Both the position numbers and the translations under genes were made by a program. A stretch of DNA of 64,000 bases from Paragonimus skrjabini miyazakii (taxonomy: Eukaryota; Platyhelminthes; Trematoda; Plagiorchiida; Troglotrematidae): NCBI GenBank assembly GCA_014338405.1, contig JTDE01000156.1:85742-149741 (forward strand), written 5' to 3'. Below are positions 39,611-50,140 of the stretch, piece by piece. The notes under the pieces are model-generated. The model saw nothing but the letters and a program-made list of their open reading frames with translations. It searched no databases and was not told the DNA's origin. Numbering within the stretch: the stretch's first letter is position 1; the number at the start of each line of letters is the position of its first letter.

Positions 39611-39865
39611 ACGTGTGACGCAGATGTAACTTGATACCCATGTGTAGACCCAGCAACCGCCACACAAAACCGCCGTCAACAGCGATCGCTCGTCCTCTCC
39701 TGGAGAGCCATCACCATGTGGACCCCAAGCAAGCATTCACAGTTGTTTATGCAACTGATAAGCCCCGGTTGTTAAGGTATGCTGAGGCAGTTGCTCTGAG
39801 AAGTTGATGTCCACCACTTTATGTGCAGATAGACTATTTTGTTAGTTTATCTCTCTCGTGGTAGT

Positions 39866-41479
39866 GTTGCTGATTAGCGAACAGTTCTACCGTTTTTTCC
39901 CCCTATGCGTCCAGTTTCACATTTGACCCCTGTCTTCCGCCTTATAATCTCCTGCTCATAACTTGCTGGCGAGCGAAGAAAGTTAGTGGCAATCCGTTGA
40001 TTCTGATCACGGTTCCTCCATACCCTACTTCAATGGCTATTTCCAGGCAAGCTAAAGTGCTAAGCAGCTTTATGTTATGTCAAACGGTAAGCAGTCGTAC
40101 CACGGTTTAAAGTCTACAGCCCTTTCTTCCCCTCCAAAGTTGTTCCTACAAAGTTTACTGAATGTTTTCTACCTAACACACGTGTAGTGTTCACCCTATC
40201 TGATGCAGTAGTTTGCGTCATAGCCAACTTAAGATTTTGAAGTTGCAAGTAGAAATTTGTACGTAGTTTTAGCAGAGCTTTTGTCTTAATTTTTAGGACA
40301 GCTGTAAGGAATTTAAAGTTTTCGATTATGTTCCTTTAACCCTATCTCGCTCAAGAATACACGCCCAAATTTTCCTAATCTCTGTGTGCCATTTAACCAT
40401 GTGGTATCTCTAGGATCCTCGTGGACCTCCTTTCAAATCCCCAAAGTACTTCAGTGTCCATTTTTACAGTCGGTTTTCAGTCCTGCAAATGGTATTTTGG
40501 ATGCGACCTCACGCATGTCTGATGAGACGCAATAGCATCTGTCTCCCATGAAGTAAACGTGTTCCACAATATGAACAACGTTCTGTTCTGCTAATAGACT
40601 TCAGAACCCTTCCAAATCACAACCAAGTCTTTCGTTATCCCCGTTCCCCTAGATTCTTTCTGTTCTCCTTGTATGCCAAGGCGTACCGTATGCGAACTTT
40701 CCACAATCTTCGGTAGATCACAACGGATGCAGTAGGGACATTTAATGTATGCGGTAAAACTACTGATGAATACTGAAAACAATAGTGGTTGTTACGACCG
40801 AACAGTCTTCGAGCAACACGTGAAAAATTACGATCAGCATCTTCATGACAATAAAACGCGCAAAACAAACAGATGAACATCCCAAATTTGGCAGTAAGTA
40901 TCAATATAACAACTTAGCTTGAAGGTGATTAAATGTTACAAAGTGGAAGTCCTTCTGATAAACTAAACAGAACCGAAAAAGCTCACCTCTTGTGAAGCAC
41001 GCTAAATAAAGGGAAATCGATCACACAGTGACCTCCAAACCAGTGAAACAATATGTACGGGTATGTTCGGTTAAGTTGCACAATTAAAGGAGAGTTATAT
41101 ACGAAGGGGCCAAGTACAAAATGTGGACATTGGATACACCCAAAAAGGAATTTTCCAACAAAATCGAATTCGCGCGATATGCAGCATTCCAGGCAATACA
41201 TCCGGGATATTCTTGAGGATGAGAGAAGCTCTCCATACTTCCCACCTTAGTCTTTGGATCGACTGACCTCAAATGGCTCGCGGATGAAAGCCCTTCTTTA
41301 TGACTCCCACCCTGAACCTCTGACACTGTTTAGACGCCCAGCAGCCTCTCCAAACATCGACTTTTGATGCCCTGCTTTCTAGTACTGGCAGACAAATCAT
41401 ATGTGATATGCATAATACGATATCTCATTTTCTAATGAGCTATTCAGTGACAATATCCCTCAGAATTCACAGACGGTTT
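39866..41479. other. Non-coding stretch between Penelope-like and BEL/Pao remnants
   Basis: Minus-strand open frames of 63-89 codons occur at 40591-41326. They lie downstream of the BEL/Pao integrase remnant in its own orientation and could be its worn 3' end or LTR, but I see no conserved motif or LTR termini. The region just after the Penelope-like element (39866-40500) shows nothing recognisable. Confidence 0.4.
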
Positions 41480-42475
41480 AAGCTTCGTTTTGAAACTCCC
41501 GCTTTAGTTTTCATACAAACAGTACAGATTAATCCGCCCAAAACGGAGAAATACCGCACAATCAAACCAACGGTTCTGCGGAGTTCCATCGACTTCAACC
41601 AGCACGACATCGTCCATCGGAAAGTTGACTTCTTAACAAACAGTTTTGTCGAGTTTAAAGAGTCGAAAGATACTCCCTCATCCATCTTTTCCAAAATATC
41701 GATGCCAGACAACTGGCTTCTTCTCATCGCGCAGTGTAACATTGGGTAGGTGTTACTTCAAGTTTGTATCCGACACTATCTCCTTGAAGCAACAGGTCAG
41801 TGAGCGACAAGGAGGCAGATTGAATGTCAACACACATCAATGGTACGACCAGGCGACTACTGAGTATTCGTTCAGTTTTAACCAACAATACCAACAGATT
41901 TTGGTCGTCCAGCGTCCGCTCTTCGGAACCTTTGTTCTGAGTTCGTCAAACCGACCTTACATGTGATATCTCTTCGCAGTAGCCCCTCATTTACGTTATT
42001 TTGGTCTAACTTCCCACTCCAACTTTGAAGCTGTTCGTCAGCACCCACAAAGTTTGGGCTATTATCCAACTGAATTTCAGTTGGTGTTCCTCCTCTTCCG
42101 GTAAATCGAATCAGTAGCATAAGTAAAGTGTCGATGCTTATGGAGTGAGATGTCTTCTGATGAACCGCCTTAGACTTTAAGCAAGTAAATGGGCAACCAT
42201 ATTTTTATTCAATTGTCCGATCTCCTTTCAATTTGACTGAGCCAAAATAATCAAAGTCCACATGTGAAGAGTGGTGCTAAGCAGGCTGCGTTCTCACAGA
42301 AGAAAGTGAAGCCATCAACTGTTTGTCAGTTGCCGTATTCTCAAGATGACAAAAGACTTATTGACCTATGACATTTTTGATCACCGCGGCACTGTGTAGA
42401 ATCCAAAACCGTTAATGAATCGTTGCAAGCACAAGAGCCTTCCCAACATGGCCTTTTTTTAAGTGGAATTGACGG
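41480..42475 (-). pseudogene. BEL/Pao retrotransposon integrase remnant
   Basis: The minus strand reads an integrase core and C-terminus of the BEL/Pao type. The first catalytic Asp is in DFDYFG (42258-42241). KYGCPFTCLKSKAVH follows, then RFTGRGGTPTE and the second Asp in LDNSPNFVGADEQLQSW (42066-42064). After LLRRDI the expected FGG-VWER block with the catalytic Glu is missing, apparently deleted. The frame then resumes with TLDDQNLLVLLVKTERILSS and QGDSVGYKLEVTPTQCYTAR, and the C-terminal IFWKRWMREYLSTL. Frame changes and stops are frequent. Protease and RT should lie at higher coordinates but are not seen there: an assembly gap begins 27 bp away and other repeats follow it. LTRs were not found. 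Confidence 0.8.
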
Positions 42476-42502
42476 ATAACATTCTCTGACATGTGATGAA
42501 AT

Positions 42503-42728
42503 NNNNNNNNNNNNNNNNNNNNNNNNNNNNNNNNNNNNNNNNNNNNNNNNNNNNNNNNNNNNNNNNNNNNNNNNNNNNNNNNNNNNNNNNNNNNNNNNNN
42601 NNNNNNNNNNNNNNNNNNNNNNNNNNNNNNNNNNNNNNNNNNNNNNNNNNNNNNNNNNNNNNNNNNNNNNNNNNNNNNNNNNNNNNNNNNNNNNNNNNNN
42701 NNNNNNNNNNNNNNNNNNNNNNNNNNNN
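42503..42728. other. Assembly gap (226 N)
   Basis: A run of N separates the BEL/Pao integrase remnant from a hammerhead SINE copy. It may hide the upstream part of the BEL/Pao element. Its true length is unknown. The apparent open frame across it has no meaning. Confidence 0.98.
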
Positions 42729-42740
42729 TTTGAATAATTA

Positions 42741-42988
42741 GTGAGAGTTCGGGGATTTAGGCTGTCTCAAAACTGTGGTTGGCATGCCACTCTCGCAAAC
42801 ACGACGGTCAGAGTGCAAAATCCGATCCAAACAAGGGTATGCATTGCTGATAAGCTCTAATAAGAGCGACACTCGAGTCTAGTGCTTCCTTTCGAAGTGG
42901 GCTAGCCGAACGGTTTATATGAATTCAAAGGCTGCAATCAAGTATGTGTGTTCAATTTTAACATAACCTTAATCCCCGAACCTTCACC
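42741..42988 (+). mobile_element. Hammerhead SINE with inverted tail at its 5' end
   Basis: The 248-bp unit starts with an inverted copy of the SINE tail (GTGAGAGTTCGGGGATTTAG) and ends with the direct tail (AATCCCCGAACCTTCAC), so it has imperfect terminal inverted repeats of about 30 bp. Between them lie a worn tRNA-like part, a ribozyme block and the SINE body on the plus strand. In the ribozyme CTGACGA has become CTGATAA (42847-42853) and GAAA has become GACA (42868-42871), while stem II, the CTCGAG palindrome, TC and TAGTGC are kept. The core changes should abolish cleavage. The structure looks like an inverted dimer whose left arm is reduced to the tail. Confidence 0.75.
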
Positions 42989-42994
42989 AATTTA

Positions 42995-43935
42995 GGCTTG
43001 ACTACCATGCTAACAGCTGCTTATCAGGTCTCGGTGGAGGACGGTGTTAAGGGCGAGTACCGGACAGATGGTCGCTTGCTGAATATTCGACGTTTCGGTT
43101 CCCAAAGCTGGCTTTGTACTTCAACGATTCGTATTTTTCAGTTCAAAGATGATAATGTGTTGTCTGTACACAGCGAAGATGAATTTCAGATACGTTATGT
43201 TTTCCGCGACCGAGGTATCCAAATTTGGTTTAGATATAAACACAGGTAAAACCGTTTTGTCCCCCAGCCTTCTCGCGGAAGTAGCGCTGTACCTGCATCT
43301 AGATTCCGCCTCAGCGGAGACGCTGTTTATAGCTGTGCAGAGTGCTGCGTTCTGTCGATAGATCTGTCCTCGAACCGCGAACTGTGAGATAATGTGGCGT
43401 AAGCTTCTGCTTCTTTCGGACGCCTTGAAAGGCGTGCCTAGAAAAACCGAAAGCTGCTTGTCTACTGCTCATGGATGCCGTCTACGTTGCTGTATGGCAG
43501 CAAAACTCAGAAACTGTATCGGCAAAATGTGCGTTGACTCAGTCGTTTCCATGCTCATTGTCCAAAACGCATCTTGGGTATTCGGACGTGGTTTCGAACT
43601 CTGAGGAACTGTGGAGAGCGTACAGGGACGAGTTTGAAGCCATTCTGATGTTTGATCAGGTTAGTTGGCTCGGAAACCCCAGTATAACTGGTGACGAACG
43701 AACTTCATAGCAGGTACCTTATGGGCAAGTGAAAGCGGATAAGCCAAGTCCTGAAGGCAAAACCAAGCAAAATCAGGATGCTATCCCGTTAAATCTTTTG
43801 CTTTGTGATGTCTATTTCAAATCTTGGGTGGACTTGGAATTCAGCCAGACAGTCTGAAGGAGTATGATCCGGAAGGGCCTCCGAAAGTTCAACAAGTAAC
43901 AATTGCGCAGCCGTGAATTCAAGCGCGCAGTGTCT
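42995..43935 (+). pseudogene. RTE-like LINE remnant, RT thumb to 3' end
   Basis: Reading across frame changes, the translation gives VEDGVKGEYRTDGRLLNIRR, then FKDDNVLSVHSEDEFQ, in which FKDD stands where F/Y-ADD is expected, then GIQIWFRYKH. Further on LLYGSKTQKLY (about 43483, frame-shifted) and the end block FKSWVDLEF, RSMIRKGLRKFN, REFKRA (43818-43935) appear. The order (DGVK-YRTDG-LFNLRR, ADD, LLYGSETW, W-IRKG near the end) is that of a LINE family widespread in invertebrates and close to RTE. It starts immediately after the SINE unit ending at 42988, so its upstream part was lost or displaced. It is dead. Confidence 0.68.
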
Positions 43936-46900
43936 TAGTACGTAATGAAACGACTATGTGATGCTTCGATGAAATTGACTGTGAATGTGCTGGCCAACTT
44001 GGATCATCAGGTTATCAACTTACTCATAACACACCATCGGTAAAGAGATGATGAGTACGTTGGGCTCAAATAGTTTATGTCAACTATCCTTTTTATCGCA
44101 CGTATCAACCAACGACCGCTGCCGTTTGATAAATTACTCGTGGTTCTTTCCAGAACCCTGGGCCACTGTGACCTTATTCCTCTTCTTTTCTTCAACTTTG
44201 TTGCTGCACTGTAAGATGAAAGTGCCGTATGTTTCTCTGTCCAACTTCGAGTTTTTTGTTTTTCCTCCTTAACTTTTCTAGAGTGCATTAATACATACTT
44301 CCATCTTGGACGTCTTTTTGCTTTACAGTTTCAGTAGTTTCTTCTCAGCTTAGATCCTACAATTGGTGCTTCACTATTTAGTTTTCTTGAGACACAAGAG
44401 TTTCACTTTCTTATCAACCTAGTAACTGGCTAAACGGCATTGGCTGGCTGGACACATAGGCCTCACTCATACGCTTTCGGGTTTATATTGGATACGCGGT
44501 GTATGAGGGAAACCACAGATGGTGCAGGGCAAGCTGCCTGTGGTAAGTGTTATGCGGGGGTGTTCTTTGGTTTCGGTCACTGTGATATGCTAATCCAAAA
44601 AACATGTCACCAACTGTTACTATCTAAAGTGCAACAGTATGTGGTCGTTTACTGAACTATTCTTACCCCATATTTTTAATATTTCTTCCCAGTCTAGTCC
44701 TTACCATCAGAGTTCGCGTTTTTGTTTTCGTAAACTAAAAGTTGCATTTTTATTTGACATTCACACAGATGGTAGCGTTGACTCTGTTGTGCTCAGGAAT
44801 TTTAGGAGCACCATAATGATGCGATCTTCAAAACACACAAAGAGAACCGTCTGAGAAAAACACGCATGTTCACGACCTGGTAGCGGGTGAGTCAATTATA
44901 TCCTCGCCTTCTTTTTCCCAGTCAAAGGCGATGCTAGTTTTTGACCTAAACGCGACTTTCTATCCGGCTACATAGCATGCTCTCTAGAAGTTTCTCCACC
45001 ATAGAGGTGTCCTGAGGATATGTACATCAGTTTGTTGAAATCATCGTTTGCCACTTCGGGTGCTGTGTAAGCAGTATTTCCTTCACCTCATGCTTTTCAA
45101 GGTAGATGTCTGATTACACTGACGCATTCTAAGTGCATTCTAAGTGGTGTTTTAGAAGCAGCACTCCGAGGGTTCCTAGGATCTCAGATTGGAACACCTA
45201 CTACTTCGTAAGCTTACCGGTATCGAGTATACGGACATAACTGCTCCACTATATTTTATCTGCAGATAGAATGTTAACCAAGCTGAACCACCTAAATGAG
45301 GTGGCCTTTCTATTCTGTATACACCTTTTTATCTTCAAAGTATGAAGTGCTGCCGTAACGCCATCCTGTTGGCAGACCACTTGGTGCTAATGATCGTTTC
45401 AGCCATTTCGGCAGAGTCATGTTAATAAATTGCAATATTGTGTATGAGATGCCTATAAAAGCAGCCAGGACATTTGACAGTCTTCATCATTGATAGCGTC
45501 AGAAACGCATACGATTTTCTACTTGAGGTACACAGCCCATGTGTTTGCACAGGTTTTATGGATGTTTTATAGATCCCGAGCCTAGTCCATATTTTGGAAG
45601 ATGCATATAAGTTTTATATATTGGACTACCATTTTCTTCTACCAGTTAACCTGTACTAAATAAGGCGATTCTGTGAGCTGCAAGACAACTCGTCAGTGCA
45701 TACTCTTGAAGTTTACAATCTCGTGACCAGTAAATAATGCAGTAAAAATGCGCAATCTCAGACGTCCATGCACTCCGTCTGCTGACGGAGCATGTGCTGC
45801 ATCACCCGTTGTTTATTTTAGCTGGTGACAGTTCAATGAAACCGCAAGGCGGCCAGAGATGACTCGCTATAGGTTATGAGTTTAGTGATCTCACCGCTGA
45901 GAGAGGTTGGTATGTGCCAGCTGTCAGGTGGGGGAGATCGTGATAACCTAAACCGCACGCTTAAAATGCCGGCTTACACAGCCCTGAATCGTAATCATTG
46001 GTGAATCTGAATCCACAAGGCTGTTGATCATAACTTCCCCGGTTTCTCTTTTATACGCTTGTTTTTTATCTTTTCCAGATATTTTCATTTGTTAATATGC
46101 TATATACGTTTTCTCCAAATTTGTTACTTTGTAGTACATCTAGACACCTCAAAAAAAATTGAAGAACCGAAGAAAAAATAAAAATAAAACAAAATAAATA
46201 AAATGATAAATAAGCAACCAAACAAAGATGAACAAGACAGATGTTTTTGACAGAAGTGCCAGTTTTTCGATTTTGCTGCATTTCCGATGGATTTTTCAAC
46301 CACATGCAAACGTAATCCTGAGTGTTCAGACCAGAAAGTCGATAATCCCCCTCGACACTAACATTCCATTGCAGTCTCCATATCTTAAGCCCAAGTTATA
46401 CACTGACGAACGGGTTGCTCTTACCAACCTAAACCAAGTCGTGCAAGAAGCGCAGGGCATAGCGAGTCATAGATTGGCATCTCCACGTAAGAAGAGTATA
46501 CTGCACCGTTTCTTGTTCTTATTCTGCAAACACAAAACTTGGAAATCTACGGAATTGTTCTGTCGTTCTAAGGAATGTTTACCTCTTGTCTTCGACGTAT
46601 CAAACTTCTGATAGAGAGCTTTCGCGTTCTCCATTGTTAATTACTTTAACTTAAAAAATATAACAGTAATTCAGTAAATTCCATTTGAAGTCTACGTAAA
46701 CGTGATGCAGTCTTATTCGTCAGTTTTTCTGTTCTCACATAAAGTGTTGTAGATGGAGTTGTGATAAGGTTACAAAGCCATAAGCGTTTTTCCCTAATTC
46801 CGTTACAGCAGACGATTATAATGAGTACATTGTTTTCAGCTCGTTCATTCACACTAAATATATGGCAACATCATAGCAATAAGTAAACTTAATCTCCTGA

Positions 46901-47699
46901 TTCAATTAGCCAAAATAGTGGCAATAAGCGGAATGGTTAGGACTTAATTTTATACGTTATAAAGAATTGGGATTCTGAATCCGGCTGTTGAGGAAGTCTT
47001 GAACAATATTTCGGTGTTTTTCTTAAAGAGTATAAAACGTGCAACTTAGTTTCAAACGAGCTCGCATGAATCCGTAGCCAAATTTCATCAAACACTGATG
47101 TGGATGCTCATTTTTTACGTTGGTAACCTGGACCAATTTTGATGATCAGCACTCGCTGTAGAACGTCGATAAGTAATTCTAGTTACCTTTTTCATCCTGT
47201 CAATGGGAATGATCTCGATTGACCTTAGGGTGTATAGACAGCATTACAGTTCGACTTCTGAGACAAAGAATTCGGTGAGAATTAGTGGTGAATGATGTTA
47301 TCCAGCCAACCGGTTACTGGTCGATCGGCCCAGTCCGGCCTGTTTCATATTCGGATTGGCTAATGGCTGATCAATCATAGGGCCTTTTAGTCATTGATCT
47401 TAGGACCAGGTGACAAATGGCTGTGCTGTTAGTCGGCCCATGGTTCTAAAATGCATATCAGTTTTAAACTTAATGCATTTTTTGCTAACCGTCGCATTCA
47501 ATGTCAGCAAGTTCTGTGAAGACCCGACCTTTCAACAAAAATGACTGATGGCCGCTTACGCCGAACGTGACATGTAGTGAGTTTATAAATATGTCGAGGA
47601 AGAACACAATCCCGAAAAAATACCGTTTTCATTTGCCTTTGGAAAGGCCTATTTCATTCTGCTCGAAGTGACCTTCATCGTCGGCACGGTCATGTGCCA
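43936..47699. other. Non-coding stretch, one unassigned 127-codon frame
   Basis: A plus-strand frame of 127 codons (46228-46611) follows an A-rich tract (about 46149-46205). Its product is not recognised, and no splice context was identified. The A-rich tract could be the tail of an old retroposon. The remainder shows nothing recognisable. Confidence 0.4.
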
Positions 47700-47817
47700 C
47701 TTCACCCTTCACGTGCGTTCTCAACCTTTGTGCCAATTTCTGGCACTCCGCCAACGCACTTCTCCCTTCACGAGCGTTCTCAGCCGTGTGCCAATTTCCG
47801 GAGCCCAGCCTACACGC
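47700..47817 (+). repeat. Two-copy 59-bp tandem repeat
   Basis: Two adjacent units of 59 bp (47700-47758 and 47759-47817) share CCCTTCACG-GCGTTCTCA and TGTGCCAATTTC-GG. They differ at several positions. They sit directly upstream of the LTR-like copy at 47818 and may be part of its 5' (U3) end, where duplicated enhancer-like repeats are common. Confidence 0.6.
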
Positions 47818-48147
47818 TCGTCCTTTAATTGGGATATCTCTGTACTGTCTGGATCTTTGTCTGGTCCACTTCTGTCCCTGTTTTTGGATTGGTCACAAAC
47901 CCTTCAAATGCGGTCTAGTTTGTGACCCTGTTGTCTTCGGATTGAGTGACATAAAGTGGCCCTGTCCAGAGGCCTGTCTTTTCTCTGTGTTCATTCGTTA
48001 GCATTGGTCGGAAAGATACGTATTAATCGTGCATACTTCGTAGTCAGTTGTTCATTACCATTAAACGTCGTCCCGCTATCTGCCGTTTCATTAACCTTAT
48101 TCTGTTGTCCGTTTACGCGCTCGTATGCCGTATACCGAGTTACAACA
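47818..48147 (+). mobile_element. Diverged LTR-like copy, family B copy 1
   Basis: This block matches the reverse complement of 49785-50137 over about 320 bp. Shared stretches include TGTCTTCGGATTGAGTGACA, AAGATACGTATTAATCGTGC and TTTCGTAGTCAGT-GTTC. It ends ACAACA, as does the partner. The 5' end is less well kept. No coding region of a retroelement adjoins it, so it is likely a solo LTR. The 71- and 68-codon frames inside are by-products of the repeat and are mirrored in the partner copy. Confidence 0.62.
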
Positions 48148-48614
48148 GAATACAATCCGTAATGCAATCTGGTTTTACAGCTTCAACATAGGTACAGTGT
48201 ACCAACATGCATACCCGAGCACAGCCAACCAGTGAACCGATAAGTGTTGACTAACAAGCATTTTGGAGTACTAACTAATTACCACGGTAGCGGTAATCGT
48301 AGTGAGTTTGTATCAGAATCCTAATGACTAAAACCTTGACTGTTAACTTGCCGAAAATTCGTAATTACGACAGTGTACTATACAATTAGGTTACGATACT
48401 GTTAGATCGGTTGAAATTAGCCAAAGGTTCTGCTGAAAATCACGACCTCCCGGAACGAAAGAAGAAACCAATCTTTGCGGCACAAAGCAAATCTCAATTT
48501 TTTGGGTTTCTATTGGTTATTTTATAGACAAGACGTATCAGTAAATGAAGAAATATAATTGGTATTGTCGCTTCACCTTTTCCATTGATCGGCTCCACGT
48601 CGCTAGTAGCTCGT

Positions 48615-48704
48615 TTGTTTTAACACGTGACGCACTTAAACAACTTGTTTCAACGCGTGACGCACTTAAACAAATTGTTTTAATCCGACACTCGTTCTAA
48701 CAAA
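48615..48704 (+). repeat. 30-bp tandem repeat, two good units and a decayed third
   Basis: Units at 48615-48644 and 48645-48674 share TTGTTT-AAC-CGTGACGCACTTAAACAA. A third, worn unit follows to about 48704. Next come two ATTGG (CCAAT) boxes, at about 48735 and 48781, in a GC-richer block reaching 48900. The whole could be the regulatory part of another LTR, but no termini were found. Confidence 0.55.
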
Positions 48705-49784
48705 ATCCGATGCTGGAGCAGCGTGCCGTCTTGATTGGTTCCCACGCTGACATACCAGTCTGCTCGCCTTGTCGACACTGATTGGCCATAGTATTCTGCG
48801 AATCCCTGGTTGACTTCGTATCGATGCGTTTGTCCAATCCAAACCTTGTACAGGTTCCAACCTGAAACTCCAGATAACTCTACTGTGACAACGTTTCAGG
48901 TGGATTCACAGTGTTATTTAGTCTGTTCATACGGCTAAGGCGGGACTAACCCCGTTCACAGTGCTGACATTATTCACTTGTTAAAGTATGTTTGATTCGA
49001 TTCAATGTTCAAGTGAGATCCGACTAAGGTCGAAATTCCGCCCGCAGTGATTTTTAACTGATTATATTGGAATAGACTGGGCTTGTGTGCAAGTAACAAC
49101 AAGTTGCGGTTCACTTTAATCAGTACAGCTACCAGTCCATCATTGATGAAAGTGTTATTCTTTCTTGCTGTCACCACTTTTGTAGCGTGGTTACCTCATC
49201 CAATGTCTATAATTGTCATTGTGTTGCACTGACCCACATGCTACGGTCTGAACACACACAACCCGCTGACAGTAGGTCGTTGTCGACTACATACGATTAG
49301 CTGGAAATAATAAAATATTATGATGTACACTGTTTTGATTAATTCTGTCGTCTGTTAACCCATCCATAGACGAGGTGTGAGCACCCCCAGAATGCAGACA
49401 CACATGCGGGGTAGGTGATTTTGACATTTGCAGCCCAAGTTCGGGTTTGCATGAGATGAGGTGGCCTAATTAACCAAATAGTTGAGCTGAATTGTTGTTC
49501 TGAGTGGTGGTTTATCCATGGAGTCAACAATGAAAGAACCTTGTAAACCATTCAGTTTCAGGAATGAAGCGATAACCTTAATGCCCGTAGGTATTATGCT
49601 CGAAAGTCACACATCGCAAGGCTGTTTACATATGGGGTTATGAACCCCAAGCTTGGAAGCTATCAACCTTGAAACGACTGTATGAAACATGGATCCCGTA
49701 CCGGAATCAAATACCGTCATTGAAGGCAATAAAATTACAAGTAAAACAGACAAAACCTGAAACAAGTATATGTGCGTACTGATC
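48705..49784. other. Stretch between the two LTR-like copies
   Basis: The first 200 bp are relatively GC-rich and carry several ATTGG/CCAAT motifs. The remainder is AT-rich with short frames and no recognised retroelement domain. The two flanking LTR-like copies point in opposite directions, so this is not the interior of one element. Confidence 0.4.
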
Positions 49785-50137
49785 TGTTGTATCTTGAAGT
49801 ATACGGCCTACGAGCGCGTAAACAGACAACCGAATAACGGTTAGTGAAACGGTAGATAACAGAACGACGGTCAATGGTTCTGAACGACTGACTACGAAAT
49901 ATGCACGATTAATACGTATCTTCCCGGCCAACCCAACCAATTGAGAATAACGAACGAACACAGAGAAAAGACTGGCCTCCGGACAGAGCTACTTTATGTC
50001 ACTCAATCCGAAGACGACATGGTCACAAACCCGTTCGTATTTATAGGGTTTGTGACTAGCAACAAGCACTGTCAAAGGGAATGGACCAGACAAAAGTCTG
50101 GACAGTACAGTCTAGGTGTATAATCGGGATGACAACA
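49785..50137 (-). mobile_element. Diverged LTR-like copy, family B copy 2
   Basis: On the minus strand the block begins TGTTGTCATCCC and ends ATACAACA, giving a perfect TGTTGT/ACAACA inverted terminus. It matches the plus-strand block at 47818-48147. An AT box (CTATAAATA) lies about 70 bp from its 5' end on the minus strand, where a U3 promoter could be. The left end is ambiguous by 3 bp because the terminal triplet repeats. The flanks show no clear target duplication. Likely a solo LTR of an unidentified family. Confidence 0.65.
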
Positions 50138-50140
50138 ACA

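Larger units (their letters stand above)
38345..39865 (+). mobile_element. Penelope-like element remnant (RT plus GIY-YIG)
   Basis: The translation, with several frame changes, follows a Penelope-like element from the RT fingers to the C-terminus. Visible blocks are LYELPQLQKDNMTLRP (about 38449), QIDGVAVGSSLGPSLADIFM (about 38820-38880), the catalytic YVDD (38937-38948), SVDRNRTWNGRYLRF with HYKTGLIKTLFYRARKICTQ (about 39110-39240), and the GIY-YIG endonuclease with IIYRFPCS, EYIG and ISEH (39511-39605). The C-terminus reads RLLRYAEAVALRS and YVQIDYFVSLSLSW, ending near 39863. Elements of this class insert by reverse transcription and use a GIY-YIG nuclease in place of the LINE nucleases. 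Frameshifts near 38710 and 38990 and stops after 39293 show that it is dead. No flanking pLTR repeats or target duplication were identified. Confidence 0.85.

Noticed and set aside
42493..42741. Open frame across the N run
   Set aside because: It consists almost entirely of undetermined bases and carries no information.
46228..46611. 127-codon frame as a gene
   Set aside because: No recognisable domain and no splice context; it follows an A-rich tract and may be part of an old retroposon or chance.
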